Below are positions 45,224-53,146 of a DNA stretch of 64,000 nucleotides, piece after piece. This DNA is from Kumtagia ephedrae. GTDB taxonomy: Bacteria > Pseudomonadota > Alphaproteobacteria > Rhizobiales > Rhizobiaceae. Position numbers and translations under genes: made by a program. How positions within the stretch are numbered: position 1 is the stretch's first letter; each line of letters begins with the position of its first letter. The stretch spans positions 1-64,000 of the forward strand of contig NZ_PXYK01000032.1 in NCBI RefSeq assembly GCF_003012745.1, read 5' to 3'. Under the pieces are notes generated by a model that saw only the letters and a program-made list of their open reading frames with translations, was not told the DNA's origin and searched no databases.

Positions 45224-47299
45224 TCACTCCGCGAACCTGACCAGCACCGCACCCTCAGACACCTGCGCCCCCTCGACCGCGATCTCGGCGATCTCGCCGT
45301 CATGCGCGGCGGCGATGGTGTGCTCCATCTTCATGGCCTCCAGGACGAGCAGCGGCTGCCCCTTCTTGACCGCATCGCCCGCCGCCGCGCGCACCACCTT
45401 GACCAGGCCCGGCATCGGCGCCCGCATCGACCCCGCCGCCTCCGCGTCGTCGCTGCGCTCAAGCGGATCGGCGACGATGAAGTCGTAGCCTACGGCGCCG
45501 CGGAACACGGTGACGTGGCCGGGCCAACGCACCACGCGCCTCTCCCCCCTCGAGGGGGAGATGTCGGCGAAGCCGACAGAGGGGGTCGGTACGGCCGTGC
45601 TCGACCCCGCTTTCCCCGCAGGTTGCACGGTGGCGTCGCGCACGGCCGGGACGACCCCACCCCCGGCCTTCGGCCGGACCCTCCCCTCGAGGGGGAGGGA
45701 GGGCGCAGCACCTTCGATCGCCACCTTGACCGTACCGCCTTCGACCGCGATCCGCGCGAGAATCTCCTCCTGCCCGTAGCGCAGCGTCGTCCGCCACGGC
45801 GCGGCATGGAAATGGGCATAGCCGGCCAGCACCGACCAAGGATCGGCCGACGGAGCCCGCTCGTCGAGACCTGACGCGGCAAGCGCCGCGTCGGCGACGA
45901 CCGTTTCGTCCGGCGGCGGACGCTGCGTCAGCGCCTCCTGCTTGCGGCCGATCAGGCCGGTATCGACGTCGCCGGCGGCGAAGTCGGCATCGGCGGCGAG
46001 CGCCGCAAGGAAGGCGAGGTTGGTGACCGAGCCGGCGACCTCCGTCGCCTCCAAAGCTGTGGCCAGCGCGGCCAGCGCGCCGGGGCGGTCCGGCCCATGC
46101 GCGACCAGTTTCGCGATCATCGGGTCGTAATAGGGCGAGATCGCGTCGCCCGCTCCGACACCGGTCTCGACACGCAGGGCGGTGCCCGCTGCCGTGGCGT
46201 CGGGAAAGCTCAGGTGATGCAGCGTGCCGGTGGCCGGCAGAAAACCTTTTGCGGCGTCCTCGGCATAGAGCCGCGCCTCGAAGGCGTGGCCGGACAGTTT
46301 TATCTCGTCCTGCGCCCTGGGCAGCGGCTCGCCGGACGCCACCCGCAACTGCCATTCGACCAGATCGATGCCGGTGACCATCTCGGTGACCGGGTGTTCG
46401 ACCTGCAGGCGTGTGTTCATTTCCATGAACCAGAAGCGGTCGGGCCGCAGCCCTTCGGAGGCGTCGACGATGAACTCGATCGTGCCGGCACCGGAATATC
46501 TGATCGCCTTGGCCGCCTTCACCGCGGCGTCGGTCATGGCGGCGCGCATCGCCTCGGTCATGCCGGGGGCAGGCGCCTCCTCGATCACCTTCTGGTGGCG
46601 GCGCTGCGCCGAGCAGTCGCGCTCGTAAAGGTGGACCGCGTTGCCGAGATTGTCGCCGAACACCTGCACCTCGATGTGGCGCGGCTTCTCGACATATTTC
46701 TCGATCAGCACATGGTCGTCGCCGAAGGCGGATTTCGCCTCCCGCCTGGCGCCGGCCAGCGCATCGGCGAAATCGTCGGGGTCGTCGACGCGGCGCATGC
46801 CCTTGCCGCCGCCGCCGGCGCGCGCCTTGATCAGCACGGGATAGCCGATCTCGCGCGCCTTGGTGGCAAGCAGCACCAGCGCCTGGGTGTCGCCGTGGTA
46901 ACCCGGCACCACCGGAACGCCGGCCTTCTCCATCAGTGTCTTGGCGGCGTCCTTGAGGCCCATGGCGCGGATCGCCTTGGCCGACGGGCCGATGAAGACC
47001 AGGCCGGCCGCCGTCACCTTGTCGACGAAATCCGGATTCTCCGAGAGGAAGCCGTAGCCGGGATGGATCGCCTCGGCGCCGGTCTCGAGCGCCGCCTGGA
47101 TGATCCGGTCCGCCCGGAGATAGCTCTCTCCGACCGGGGAGGGACCGATATGCACCGCCTCGTCGGCGAGGCCGACATGCAGCGCCCGCCGGTCGGCGTC
47201 GGAATAGACGGCCACCGTCCGCACGCCCATGCGCCGTGCCGTGCGCATGACGCGGACGGCGATCTCGCCGCGGTTGGCGATCAGGATTTTTTGGAACAT
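45224..47299 (-). CDS. mccA: Acyl-CoA carboxylase alpha subunit (methylcrotonyl-CoA carboxylase-like)
   Basis: A 691-residue fusion of biotin carboxylase and biotin carrier protein. The biotin carboxylase part (about 1-445) starts FQKILIANRGEIAVRVMRTA and has the ATP-grasp glycine loop KARAGGGGKGMRRV and MEMNTRLQVEHPVTEMVTG. The biotin lysine is K657 in VLEAMKMEHT; the EAMKMEH form favours methylcrotonyl- over propionyl-CoA carboxylase. ATG 47299 has GGAGG upstream. Residues about 533-586 are encoded by a palindromic repeat read in frame, between the two catalytic parts. No beta subunit gene is adjacent. Confidence 0.9.
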   Translation of the reverse strand: MFQKILIANRGEIAVRVMRTARRMGVRTVAVYSDADRRALHVGLADEAVHIGPSPVGESYLRADRIIQAALETGAEAIHPGYGFLSENPDFVDKVTAAGLVFIGPSAKAIRAMGLKDAAKTLMEKAGVPVVPGYHGDTQALVLLATKAREIGYPVLIKARAGGGGKGMRRVDDPDDFADALAGARREAKSAFGDDHVLIEKYVEKPRHIEVQVFGDNLGNAVHLYERDCSAQRRHQKVIEEAPAPGMTEAMRAAMTDAAVKAAKAIRYSGAGTIEFIVDASEGLRPDRFWFMEMNTRLQVEHPVTEMVTGIDLVEWQLRVASGEPLPRAQDEIKLSGHAFEARLYAEDAAKGFLPATGTLHHLSFPDATAAGTALRVETGVGAGDAISPYYDPMIAKLVAHGPDRPGALAALATALEATEVAGSVTNLAFLAALAADADFAAGDVDTGLIGRKQEALTQRPPPDETVVADAALAASGLDERAPSADPWSVLAGYAHFHAAPWRTTLRYGQEEILARIAVEGGTVKVAIEGAAPSLPLEGRVRPKAGGGVVPAVRDATVQPAGKAGSSTAVPTPSVGFADISPSRGERRVVRWPGHVTVFRGAVGYDFIVADPLERSDDAEAAGSMRAPMPGLVKVVRAAAGDAVKKGQPLLVLEAMKMEHTIAAAHDGEIAEIAVEGAQVSEGAVLVRFAE
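45541..45703. repeat. Palindromic repeat inside the carboxylase coding sequence (element E)
   Basis: Two facing palindromic arms, CTCGAGGGGGAG with TGTCGGCGAAGCCGACA (45541-45586) and CCCCGGCCTTCGGCCGG with CCCCTCGAGGGGGAGGG (about 45654-45703), flank 68 nt of other sequence. The arms belong to the same family as the intergenic elements in this window. The reading frame passes through without a stop and adds Pro/Gly/Arg-rich sequence such as PLEGRVRPKAGGG and GFADISPSRGERR. Confidence 0.9.
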
Positions 47300-47470
47300 C
47301 GATCCTCCGGAAGCGTCAAGGCGCATGGTGCTGCGCTTTGACGCGAACCGCAATGGCGGATTGACGCACCGTCATCGCCTGCCATGCGGTTGACAGTTCA
47401 TACAAACGCTGAAATCTCCACACCGCCTCCCCATATGGAGGCGGATGCATTCGCAAGAGGAGAAGGTGCG

Positions 47471-48454
47471 ATGAAATTGTCCCGCTGGCCGCGGTTGGCC
47501 GTGTTGTTCGCAGGCCTGTCGCTGGCGCTGTCCGTGGTCGCGGTGGATTACGCCGAAGCGCGCCGCGGCGGCAGCTTCGGCAGCCGGGGCACGCGCACTT
47601 TCCAGTCGGCGCCGCCGACCCGTACGGCACCGCAGCCGGCAGCCCCGGTCGAGCGCACCATGACCCCCAATCCGGGCCCGTCCACCACCAACAGCGCCGC
47701 GCGCCAGCCGCAGGCCGGGCCTCTGCGGCCGGGCTTCATGAACGGGTTCGGCGGCACGATGATGCGCGGCCTGCTGATCGGTGGCCTGATCGGCCTGCTG
47801 CTCGGCCAGGGTTTCGGCGGCCTGGCCGGCATGCTCGGCCTCATCCTGCAGGTGCTGCTGATCGGCGGCCTGGTCATGCTGGCGCTGCGTTTCTTCCGCT
47901 CGCGGCAACAGCCGGCGCTGGCCGGCGCCGGGGCGCCGATGGGTTACGCCCGCGACGAGACGCCGCGCGAGGCAGGCGGCACCGGCGGCGGCTTCCGCAT
48001 TCCGAGCATCGGCTCGGGGTCTGCCGCGCCGGCTGCGCCCGTCAGCGAGGACATTTCGCTCGACCAGCGCGACCTCGACACCTTCCAGCACTTGCTGGCC
48101 GAAGTGCAGGGGGCGTTCGCCGCCGAGGACCATGCGGCGCTGCGCCGCCTCGTCACCCCTGAGATGGTGTCGTTCCTCTCCGAGGAACTCGCCGACAACG
48201 CGCAGAACGGCGTCCGCAACGAGGTCACGGACGTGCACCTGCTGCAGGCCGATGTCGCCGAAAGCTGGCGCGAGGACGGCCGCGACTACGCCACCGCCGC
48301 GTTCCGCTACGAATCCCGCGACGTGATGCGCGACCGTGCCAGCGGCGAGATCGTGTCCGGCGACCCCGACGAGATCACCGAGACGACGGAACTCTGGACC
48401 TTCGTGCGCCAGAGCGGCGGCGACTGGAAGCTTTCCGCCATCCAGGAGGCGTGA
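47471..48454 (+). CDS. Tim44-like domain membrane protein
   Basis: A 327-residue protein with a signal or anchor segment (LAVLFAGLSLALSVVAVDYAEA), an Arg/Ser/Gly- and Pro-rich region (RRGGSFGSRGTRTFQSAPP), and two Gly-rich hydrophobic segments (about residues 95-140, RGLLIGGLIGLLLGQGFGG). A C-terminal Tim44/Mba1-type domain follows (about 195-325, starting ISLDQRDLDTFQHLLAEVQGAF). AGAGGAGAAGG precedes ATG 47471. Bacterial members are inner-membrane proteins of poorly known function. It is divergent from the carboxylase gene. Confidence 0.87.
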   Translation: MKLSRWPRLAVLFAGLSLALSVVAVDYAEARRGGSFGSRGTRTFQSAPPTRTAPQPAAPVERTMTPNPGPSTTNSAARQPQAGPLRPGFMNGFGGTMMRGLLIGGLIGLLLGQGFGGLAGMLGLILQVLLIGGLVMLALRFFRSRQQPALAGAGAPMGYARDETPREAGGTGGGFRIPSIGSGSAAPAAPVSEDISLDQRDLDTFQHLLAEVQGAFAAEDHAALRRLVTPEMVSFLSEELADNAQNGVRNEVTDVHLLQADVAESWREDGRDYATAAFRYESRDVMRDRASGEIVSGDPDEITETTELWTFVRQSGGDWKLSAIQEA

Positions 48455-48494
48455 GAAGGCGGGCTTTCTTCTCCCCCTCGGCGGGCAGGGTTTT

Positions 48495-48635
48495 ACCCCC
48501 ACCCCTAACCCCTTCCCACAAGAGGGAGGGGGACCGGCTGACCTTTCCGCCGAGCACTAATCGTCGACGGTTTTGCGTTGCATGGCGGCCGCAAAGTCCC
48601 CCTCCCCCTTGTGGGGAGGGGCTAGGGGTGGGGGT
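48495..48635. repeat. Palindromic intergenic repeat (second copy of composite element A core)
   Basis: Arms ACCCCCACCCCTAACCCC..GAGGGAGGGGGA (48495-48532) and TCCCCCTCCCCCTTGTGGGGAGGGG..GGGTGGGGGT (from about 48597) flank a centre that closely resembles 22493-22556, including ATCGTCGACGGTTT and GCAAAGTCCCC. The outer arms seen at 22415-22661 are missing. It lies between the Tim44-like gene and the converging VOC gene. Confidence 0.92.
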
Positions 48636-48711
48636 GCCTGTTAGTGCAAGCCGCTCCTCATCCGGCCCTTCGGCCACCTTCTCCCCGCGTGCGGAAGGTC
48701 CGGACGACGCC

Positions 48712-49473
48712 TCACCTTGCGGGCGCAGCCAGCGCGAACATGGCGCCCTGCGGGTCCATGCACTGGATGATCCAGCTCCCGCCGGGCACTTCCATCGGTC
48801 CGTTGAGCACCTGGCCGCCGCCCGACCTGACGCGCTCGGCGGCGGCGTCGATCGCCTCCACGTTGAAATAGAACAGCCAGGCCGGCGCGGGCACCTGCTC
48901 CGGCATGTTCATCATGCCGCCGGTCTGCTGGCCGTCGACGGCGAACAGCTGGTAGGTGCCCATCGGCCCCATGTCCATCGCCTCGTCCTTGGTCCAGCCG
49001 AACTGACCGGAGTAGAAGTCGAGCGCCGCCTGCCAGTCGCTGGTGTAGAGCTCGTGCCAGCCGACGCGTCCGGGAGCCGTGGCGGGCAGCGTCGGCCCGC
49101 CATCGCCCTGCGGTGCGAACAGGAGGAACACGGCGCCCTGCGGATCGGCGACGACGGAGAAGCGGCCGACGCCTGCGATATCGGAGGGCTCGCGATGCAC
49201 CGCGCCGCCGGCCTTGCGCACGCCCTCGGTCGCCCCGTCGACATTCGCGGCATGGATATAGCCGAGCCAGGCGGGCGGCTGGCCCATGGCGCGCGCCTCT
49301 TGCGGTATCTCCATGATCCCGCCGAGGCCGACCTCGCCGGTCTTCATGATCCTGTAGAGGAAGTCGGAGCCGGGAAAGGCTTCCGCAGTCCAGCCCACTA
49401 CCTTGGTGTAGAAGGCTTCCGCCGCCTCCACATCGCTTGTCATCAGTTCGTACCAGACGAAATTCGAGGCCAT
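48712..49473 (-). CDS. Tandem VOC (glyoxalase-like) domain protein
   Basis: A 253-residue protein with two vicinal-oxygen-chelate domains. The first starts NFVWYELMTSDVEAAEAFYTKVVGW (residues 4-28). The second starts GRVGWHELYTSDWQAALDFYSGQFGW around 133-158. The ends AVFLLFAPQG and AMFALAAPAR also repeat. Such two-domain proteins often bind a metal and act as resistance or ring-cleavage-like enzymes, but the substrate is unknown. ATG 49473 has GGGAG upstream; the long open frame before it has no family match. Confidence 0.88.
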   Translation of the reverse strand: MASNFVWYELMTSDVEAAEAFYTKVVGWTAEAFPGSDFLYRIMKTGEVGLGGIMEIPQEARAMGQPPAWLGYIHAANVDGATEGVRKAGGAVHREPSDIAGVGRFSVVADPQGAVFLLFAPQGDGGPTLPATAPGRVGWHELYTSDWQAALDFYSGQFGWTKDEAMDMGPMGTYQLFAVDGQQTGGMMNMPEQVPAPAWLFYFNVEAIDAAAERVRSGGGQVLNGPMEVPGGSWIIQCMDPQGAMFALAAPAR

Positions 49474-49799
49474 GGTTCGCTCCCTTGTTGTCCGCGTCCG
49501 CCGCCCGCTGCTGTACCGGACGATGCGCCTGCCCACGGCAAACGGCAACCGACCGGCGCGAGCATGCTGACAGCGCGATGGCGACAGCGGCATGACTGGG
49601 GCGCATACGGTGCCAAACAGCATGCCGGCGGACGGATTTGGCCTTGTTTTCGTGGGAACCGAGGAATTTTTCGTCGTGGGAGAGCAGAAATTCGTGCCGG
49701 GAAGAACAGAAATTCGCGCCGGATAAGCGGAAAAGTGAGCTGGCTGCGGCGCCCGCCGGTTGCCAAACCGCAGCTCATTGACGATGGGGAGGGATGGAC
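49474..49799. other. Intergenic region with a short direct repeat
   Basis: About 326 bp between divergent genes. It contains two adjacent imperfect 22-nt direct repeats at 49681-49702 and 49703-49724 (consensus AGARCAGAAATTCGYGCCGG, 19 of 22 matching), placed where a promoter of the DUF922 gene would be expected. No gene was recognised. Confidence 0.55.
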
Positions 49800-50510
49800 A
49801 TGACGTTTCCGATGAAGGCAGGCCTGCGGCTGGCATTCGCCGCCGCCTGCTTCGCGCCTTCGCCCCTGGCGGCGCAGCAGGCCTGGCAGCCGGTGGAGAA
49901 GATCGAGGCCTACGCCATTACCGGCCAGAGCGGCATCGAGCTCTACGAATCGATCGGCGAGCGTGGGCCCAAGGCCGGCATCGGCCGCGCCGTCGCGGTC
50001 ACCACCTTCAAGCTGACCTGGTCGCGCGACTACCGGCCGGAAGGCGGGGGCTGCCGTCTCGCCGCGGCAAAACCCAAGCTGACGATCGTCTACCACCTGC
50101 CGAAACCGGCCAAAAAACTGCCGCCGGCCACGCAGGCGCTGTGGGGCTACTTCATCGCCGGCATCGAGGCGCATGAGCGCGTGCATGGCGAATTCATCGT
50201 CGACATGGTCAGGAAGATCGAGGCGGTGTCGGTCGGCCTCACCGTGGCCGACGATCGCAAATGCACGAAGATCCGCGAGGAACTGACGAAGCACCTAGCG
50301 GCCCTGTCGCAGGAGCAGCGGACGCGCGGCCGCGACTTCGACAGGCAGGAGCTGCGCGACGGCGGCAATGTGCACCGGCTGGTGCTGAGGCTGGTGAACG
50401 GCGACCGCGCGATGCCGCCCGAAGCGATGCCCCTTCCGGGGGAGATGCCGCTGCCGGACGTGGCACCCTTGCCGGGCGTGGCGCCGTTGCCCGGCGTAGC
50501 GGTGCCGTAG
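49800..50510 (+). CDS. DUF922 family exported putative metalloprotease (second copy)
   Basis: A 236-residue relative of the protein at 37899. The signal peptide is MKAGLRLAFAAACFAPSPLAA. The mature pattern is YAITGQSGIELYESIGERGP, TTFKLTW, GGCRLAAAKPKLTIVYHLP, then the HExxH motif H125-ERV-H129. The C-terminus adds a tail of repeated PLPG/PLPD units (about residues 208-236) absent from the other copy. ATG 49800 is preferred because GGAGG lies 7 nt upstream; ATG 49794 is only 1 nt from that site. Confidence 0.82.
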   Translation: MTFPMKAGLRLAFAAACFAPSPLAAQQAWQPVEKIEAYAITGQSGIELYESIGERGPKAGIGRAVAVTTFKLTWSRDYRPEGGGCRLAAAKPKLTIVYHLPKPAKKLPPATQALWGYFIAGIEAHERVHGEFIVDMVRKIEAVSVGLTVADDRKCTKIREELTKHLAALSQEQRTRGRDFDRQELRDGGNVHRLVLRLVNGDRAMPPEAMPLPGEMPLPDVAPLPGVAPLPGVAVP

Positions 50511-50620
50511 CCGGCAACGATTGCGATCCCGGGCGGCCTCCGGCCGTCGGGCAACATTCGCCGGGAGGCCGCACGCCGGCGCCGCCGTCCCCAGCGTGTC
50601 CGGCGCTCGCGCTGCGGTGC

Positions 50621-50983
50621 TTACTTCGAAACGTAGACCGCGCAGGCGCCGGCGACCTTCAGCTTGTATTTCGTGCCGACGGAATTGCAGTCGGCGAGGG
50701 CGCGCCTTTCGGCTTCCTTCTGCGACGGCGCATTGAAGGCGCGCCCGCAGAAGAAGGCTTCGACGCTGTAGCTGAGCGGCGTCTGCGCATAGGCCGAGTG
50801 GCCGGGCGCCGCGATATAAGCCTCGTAGACCTGCTGGCAGGGTCCTTTCATTCCGACCGGAAACTGCACGGGATAGCGCTTCTTGCCGATCTTCCCGGCA
50901 AGTGACTCCGCCTGGACCGGACCGGCGACCAGAATAGAGGCGGCGAGAATAGCCAGCGCCGCCCGAAGGCACGATTTCATCAT
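50621..50983 (-). CDS. Small exported cysteine-containing protein
   Basis: A 120-residue protein with a signal peptide (MMKSCLRAALAILAASILVAGPVQA). The mature part has four cysteines, in GPCQQVYEAYIAA, VEAFFCGRAFNAPSQ, ALADCNSV and AGACAVYVSK. This arrangement and the A-x-x-x-A-L-x-x-C segment recall small secreted proteins of the DUF4189 type, though I am not certain of the family. Tandem ATGs at 50983 and 50980 and a TTG at 50992 are possible starts. It converges on the DUF922 gene. Confidence 0.7.
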   Translation of the reverse strand: MMKSCLRAALAILAASILVAGPVQAESLAGKIGKKRYPVQFPVGMKGPCQQVYEAYIAAPGHSAYAQTPLSYSVEAFFCGRAFNAPSQKEAERRALADCNSVGTKYKLKVAGACAVYVSK

Positions 50984-51260
50984 TGTCCCCAACCCCCGTT
51001 GGCAATTGTAGGAGAATTTCTAGCTGCAATTCCTGCTTGTGGCCAGTGGAGCAGATGGCGAATTCGATCTGTCCAGATCACGTGGGCCAAGGATATCCCG
51101 ATGATCCCCGCCGTTTCCGCCGCCGTTAAGCTTGCGTATACGATGGCGTGACTTGGGCGCGCGAACACATGCCCGGGCTGGCCAGACCGCTTGAATTCCG
51201 GCACGGCTCGGTCATTCTCGACGCGCGAACGCCAGGCGCTCGCGGGGGAGGGGCATCGTC

Positions 51261-52832
51261 ATGGCGTCGGAAATTCCGGTTCTCGTCGTCGGCGCGGGCC
51301 CGACCGGCCTGTCGCTGGCGATCATGCTGCGGCTCCACGGCGTGCCCGTGCGCATCGTCGACCGCAACGCCGCGCCGGCTGCCGTGTCGAAGGCGCTGGC
51401 CGTGTGGAGCGGCAGCCTCGAGGCGCTGCACGCCATGGGCGTGGTGGACAAATTTCTGGAACGCGGGGTGCGGCTGAAATCGCTGATCGCCGGCGACGGC
51501 AGGCGCCGGCTCGGTGCGATTTCGGTCGGCGACGGCATCGACAGCCCTTATCCCTATCCGCTGCTTCTGCCGCAGTCGCGCACCGAGCAGATCCTGACCG
51601 CACGGCTGGCCGAACTCGGTGCCACGGTGGAGCGCGGCGTCGAGCTGACTGGCCTCGACCAGGACGATGACGGCGTGAGCGCGGCCTTGAAACATGCCGA
51701 TGGCAGCGAGGAGAGGGTGCGGACGAGATACCTCGTCGGTGCCGACGGAGCGCGCAGCGCCGTGCGCCACGGCGTCGGCATCGCGTTCGAGGGTTATACC
51801 GAGCCGCAGATGTTTCTGCTCGGCGACGTCAAGATCGACGGCGCCGACCTCGACCGGCGCAGCCTTTACATCTGGTGGCACGGCGGCAACACGGTGGCGC
51901 TGTTCCCGTTCGAGGATGGCATCTGGCGCATCTTCACCATGCGCGAGAACAGCGAGGACGCGTCGCCGCCGACGCTGGAGGAATTGCAGACGCTGATGGA
52001 CCGGCATGGCCCGCCCGGCGCGCGCATCAGCGGCCCGACCTGGCTCTCCTCCTTCCGCACCAACGAGCGGCTGGCGGCAAGATTCCGGGTCGGCCGCGTG
52101 TTCCTGGCCGGCGACGCCGCTCACATCCACAGCCCGGCGGGCGGGCAAGGGATGAACACCGGTATCCAGGACGCCTTCAATCTGGGCTGGAAGCTGGGCC
52201 ACGTTCTGCACGGCCGCGGCGATGCCGAGCTTCTGCTCGACAGTTATGAAGCGGAGCGCCGGCCGGTGGCGCGCGAGGTGATCCGCGGCTCGGCGCAGCG
52301 GCTGCACGTCGCCTTCGCCCCGGGCAAGGTCGCGACCTTCCTGCGCGACATCGCGGTGACGGTGGTGGGCAACCTGCCGGCGGTGCAGAAGATGCTGACG
52401 GTCGAGCTGTCGGAGACGACGATCGTCTACGAGGACGGCCCGCTGGTGGCGCTGGGCAACCCGCCGCGGCGGCCGAAGCGCACAGACGTCGGCACGCGCG
52501 CGCTCGACGCGACGTTCCTCGACGCCGCGAGCGGCGAGCCGCGCGCATTGTGGGGCGAATTTTCGCCGACCCGCCACACGCTGCTGCTGTTTTCGCAACC
52601 CGGCAAGCCGATCGGGCTCGGCGGCGTCCCGGAGGGCTTTTCCGATGCGATGAGGATTGTGGCGCTGGACGAGACGAGCGACCCGAAAGGCGAGGTGCGC
52701 GACCGCTACCACGTCTCGGCGCCGGGCTGGGTGCTGGTGCGGCCCGACCAGGTCGTCGCGGCGAGGGGGGCGGGGGAGGATTTTTCCGCGCTGGCGAGCT
52801 ATCTGAATCGGGTGGTGGGGGAGGCGGGCTGA
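51261..52832 (+). CDS. FAD-dependent aromatic-ring-type monooxygenase
   Basis: A 523-residue flavoprotein monooxygenase of the phenol hydroxylase/MhpA group. It has the Rossmann motif VLVVGAGPTGLSLAIMLRLHG near the start, the DG motif LVGADGARSAVR (about residue 160) and the second FAD motif FLAGDAAHIHSPAGGQGMNTG (about 283-303). A thioredoxin-like C-terminal region follows. The substrate cannot be read from the sequence. GGGGGAGGGGCATCGTC lies before ATG 51261. No partner pathway genes are nearby. Confidence 0.92.
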   Translation: MASEIPVLVVGAGPTGLSLAIMLRLHGVPVRIVDRNAAPAAVSKALAVWSGSLEALHAMGVVDKFLERGVRLKSLIAGDGRRRLGAISVGDGIDSPYPYPLLLPQSRTEQILTARLAELGATVERGVELTGLDQDDDGVSAALKHADGSEERVRTRYLVGADGARSAVRHGVGIAFEGYTEPQMFLLGDVKIDGADLDRRSLYIWWHGGNTVALFPFEDGIWRIFTMRENSEDASPPTLEELQTLMDRHGPPGARISGPTWLSSFRTNERLAARFRVGRVFLAGDAAHIHSPAGGQGMNTGIQDAFNLGWKLGHVLHGRGDAELLLDSYEAERRPVAREVIRGSAQRLHVAFAPGKVATFLRDIAVTVVGNLPAVQKMLTVELSETTIVYEDGPLVALGNPPRRPKRTDVGTRALDATFLDAASGEPRALWGEFSPTRHTLLLFSQPGKPIGLGGVPEGFSDAMRIVALDETSDPKGEVRDRYHVSAPGWVLVRPDQVVAARGAGEDFSALASYLNRVVGEAG

Positions 52833-52862
52833 AGGTAGCATCCTGAAGGAAAAGACTCCCTG

Positions 52863-53003
52863 CATCGCGACCGCATCCTCATCTTCTCCTCCAATCCGGG
52901 CCGCGTCGCCGCAGAGATCGAGATCGATCTCATCCACATCAGCAATCGCTTCGACACGGCCTCTGAAAGCCCATGGACGATATCTGCCCGCGCATGACCA
53001 GCA
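52863..53003 (+). pseudogene. Remnant of a nitrate/sulfonate-type ABC transporter ATPase
   Basis: Translation from 52863 gives HRDRILIFSSNPGRVAAEIE followed by IDLIHISNRFDTAS, which closely resembles the C-terminal part of NitT/TauT ABC ATPases (DRIxVFSxxPGRVxxEIxxDLPHPRxRxDPxF). The match then shifts frame and resumes as MDDICPRMTSR from 52973, like the family segment LVDDIYARMTSR. There is no start, ATP-binding site or upstream part. It is a degraded fragment in a gap of about 310 bp that otherwise holds nothing I recognise. Confidence 0.55.
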
Positions 53004-53146
53004 GGAGCGGACCGTAAACCCGGTCCCGCTTCGATCGGCCTGTCGGTTTGACGGCGACTACCCCGCGACCAGCCGCCCCCCATTCATTCCCGGTTCACCA
53101 GGCTCTCTGTAGGACGGTCGCCGCGGGGCGATGAGGAGATTTGTTC

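Noticed and set aside
52799-53083. Minus-strand 94-codon frame between the monooxygenase and RTX genes
   Set aside because: The opposite strand carries the ABC ATPase remnant, which explains the open frame; the minus translation has no family features.
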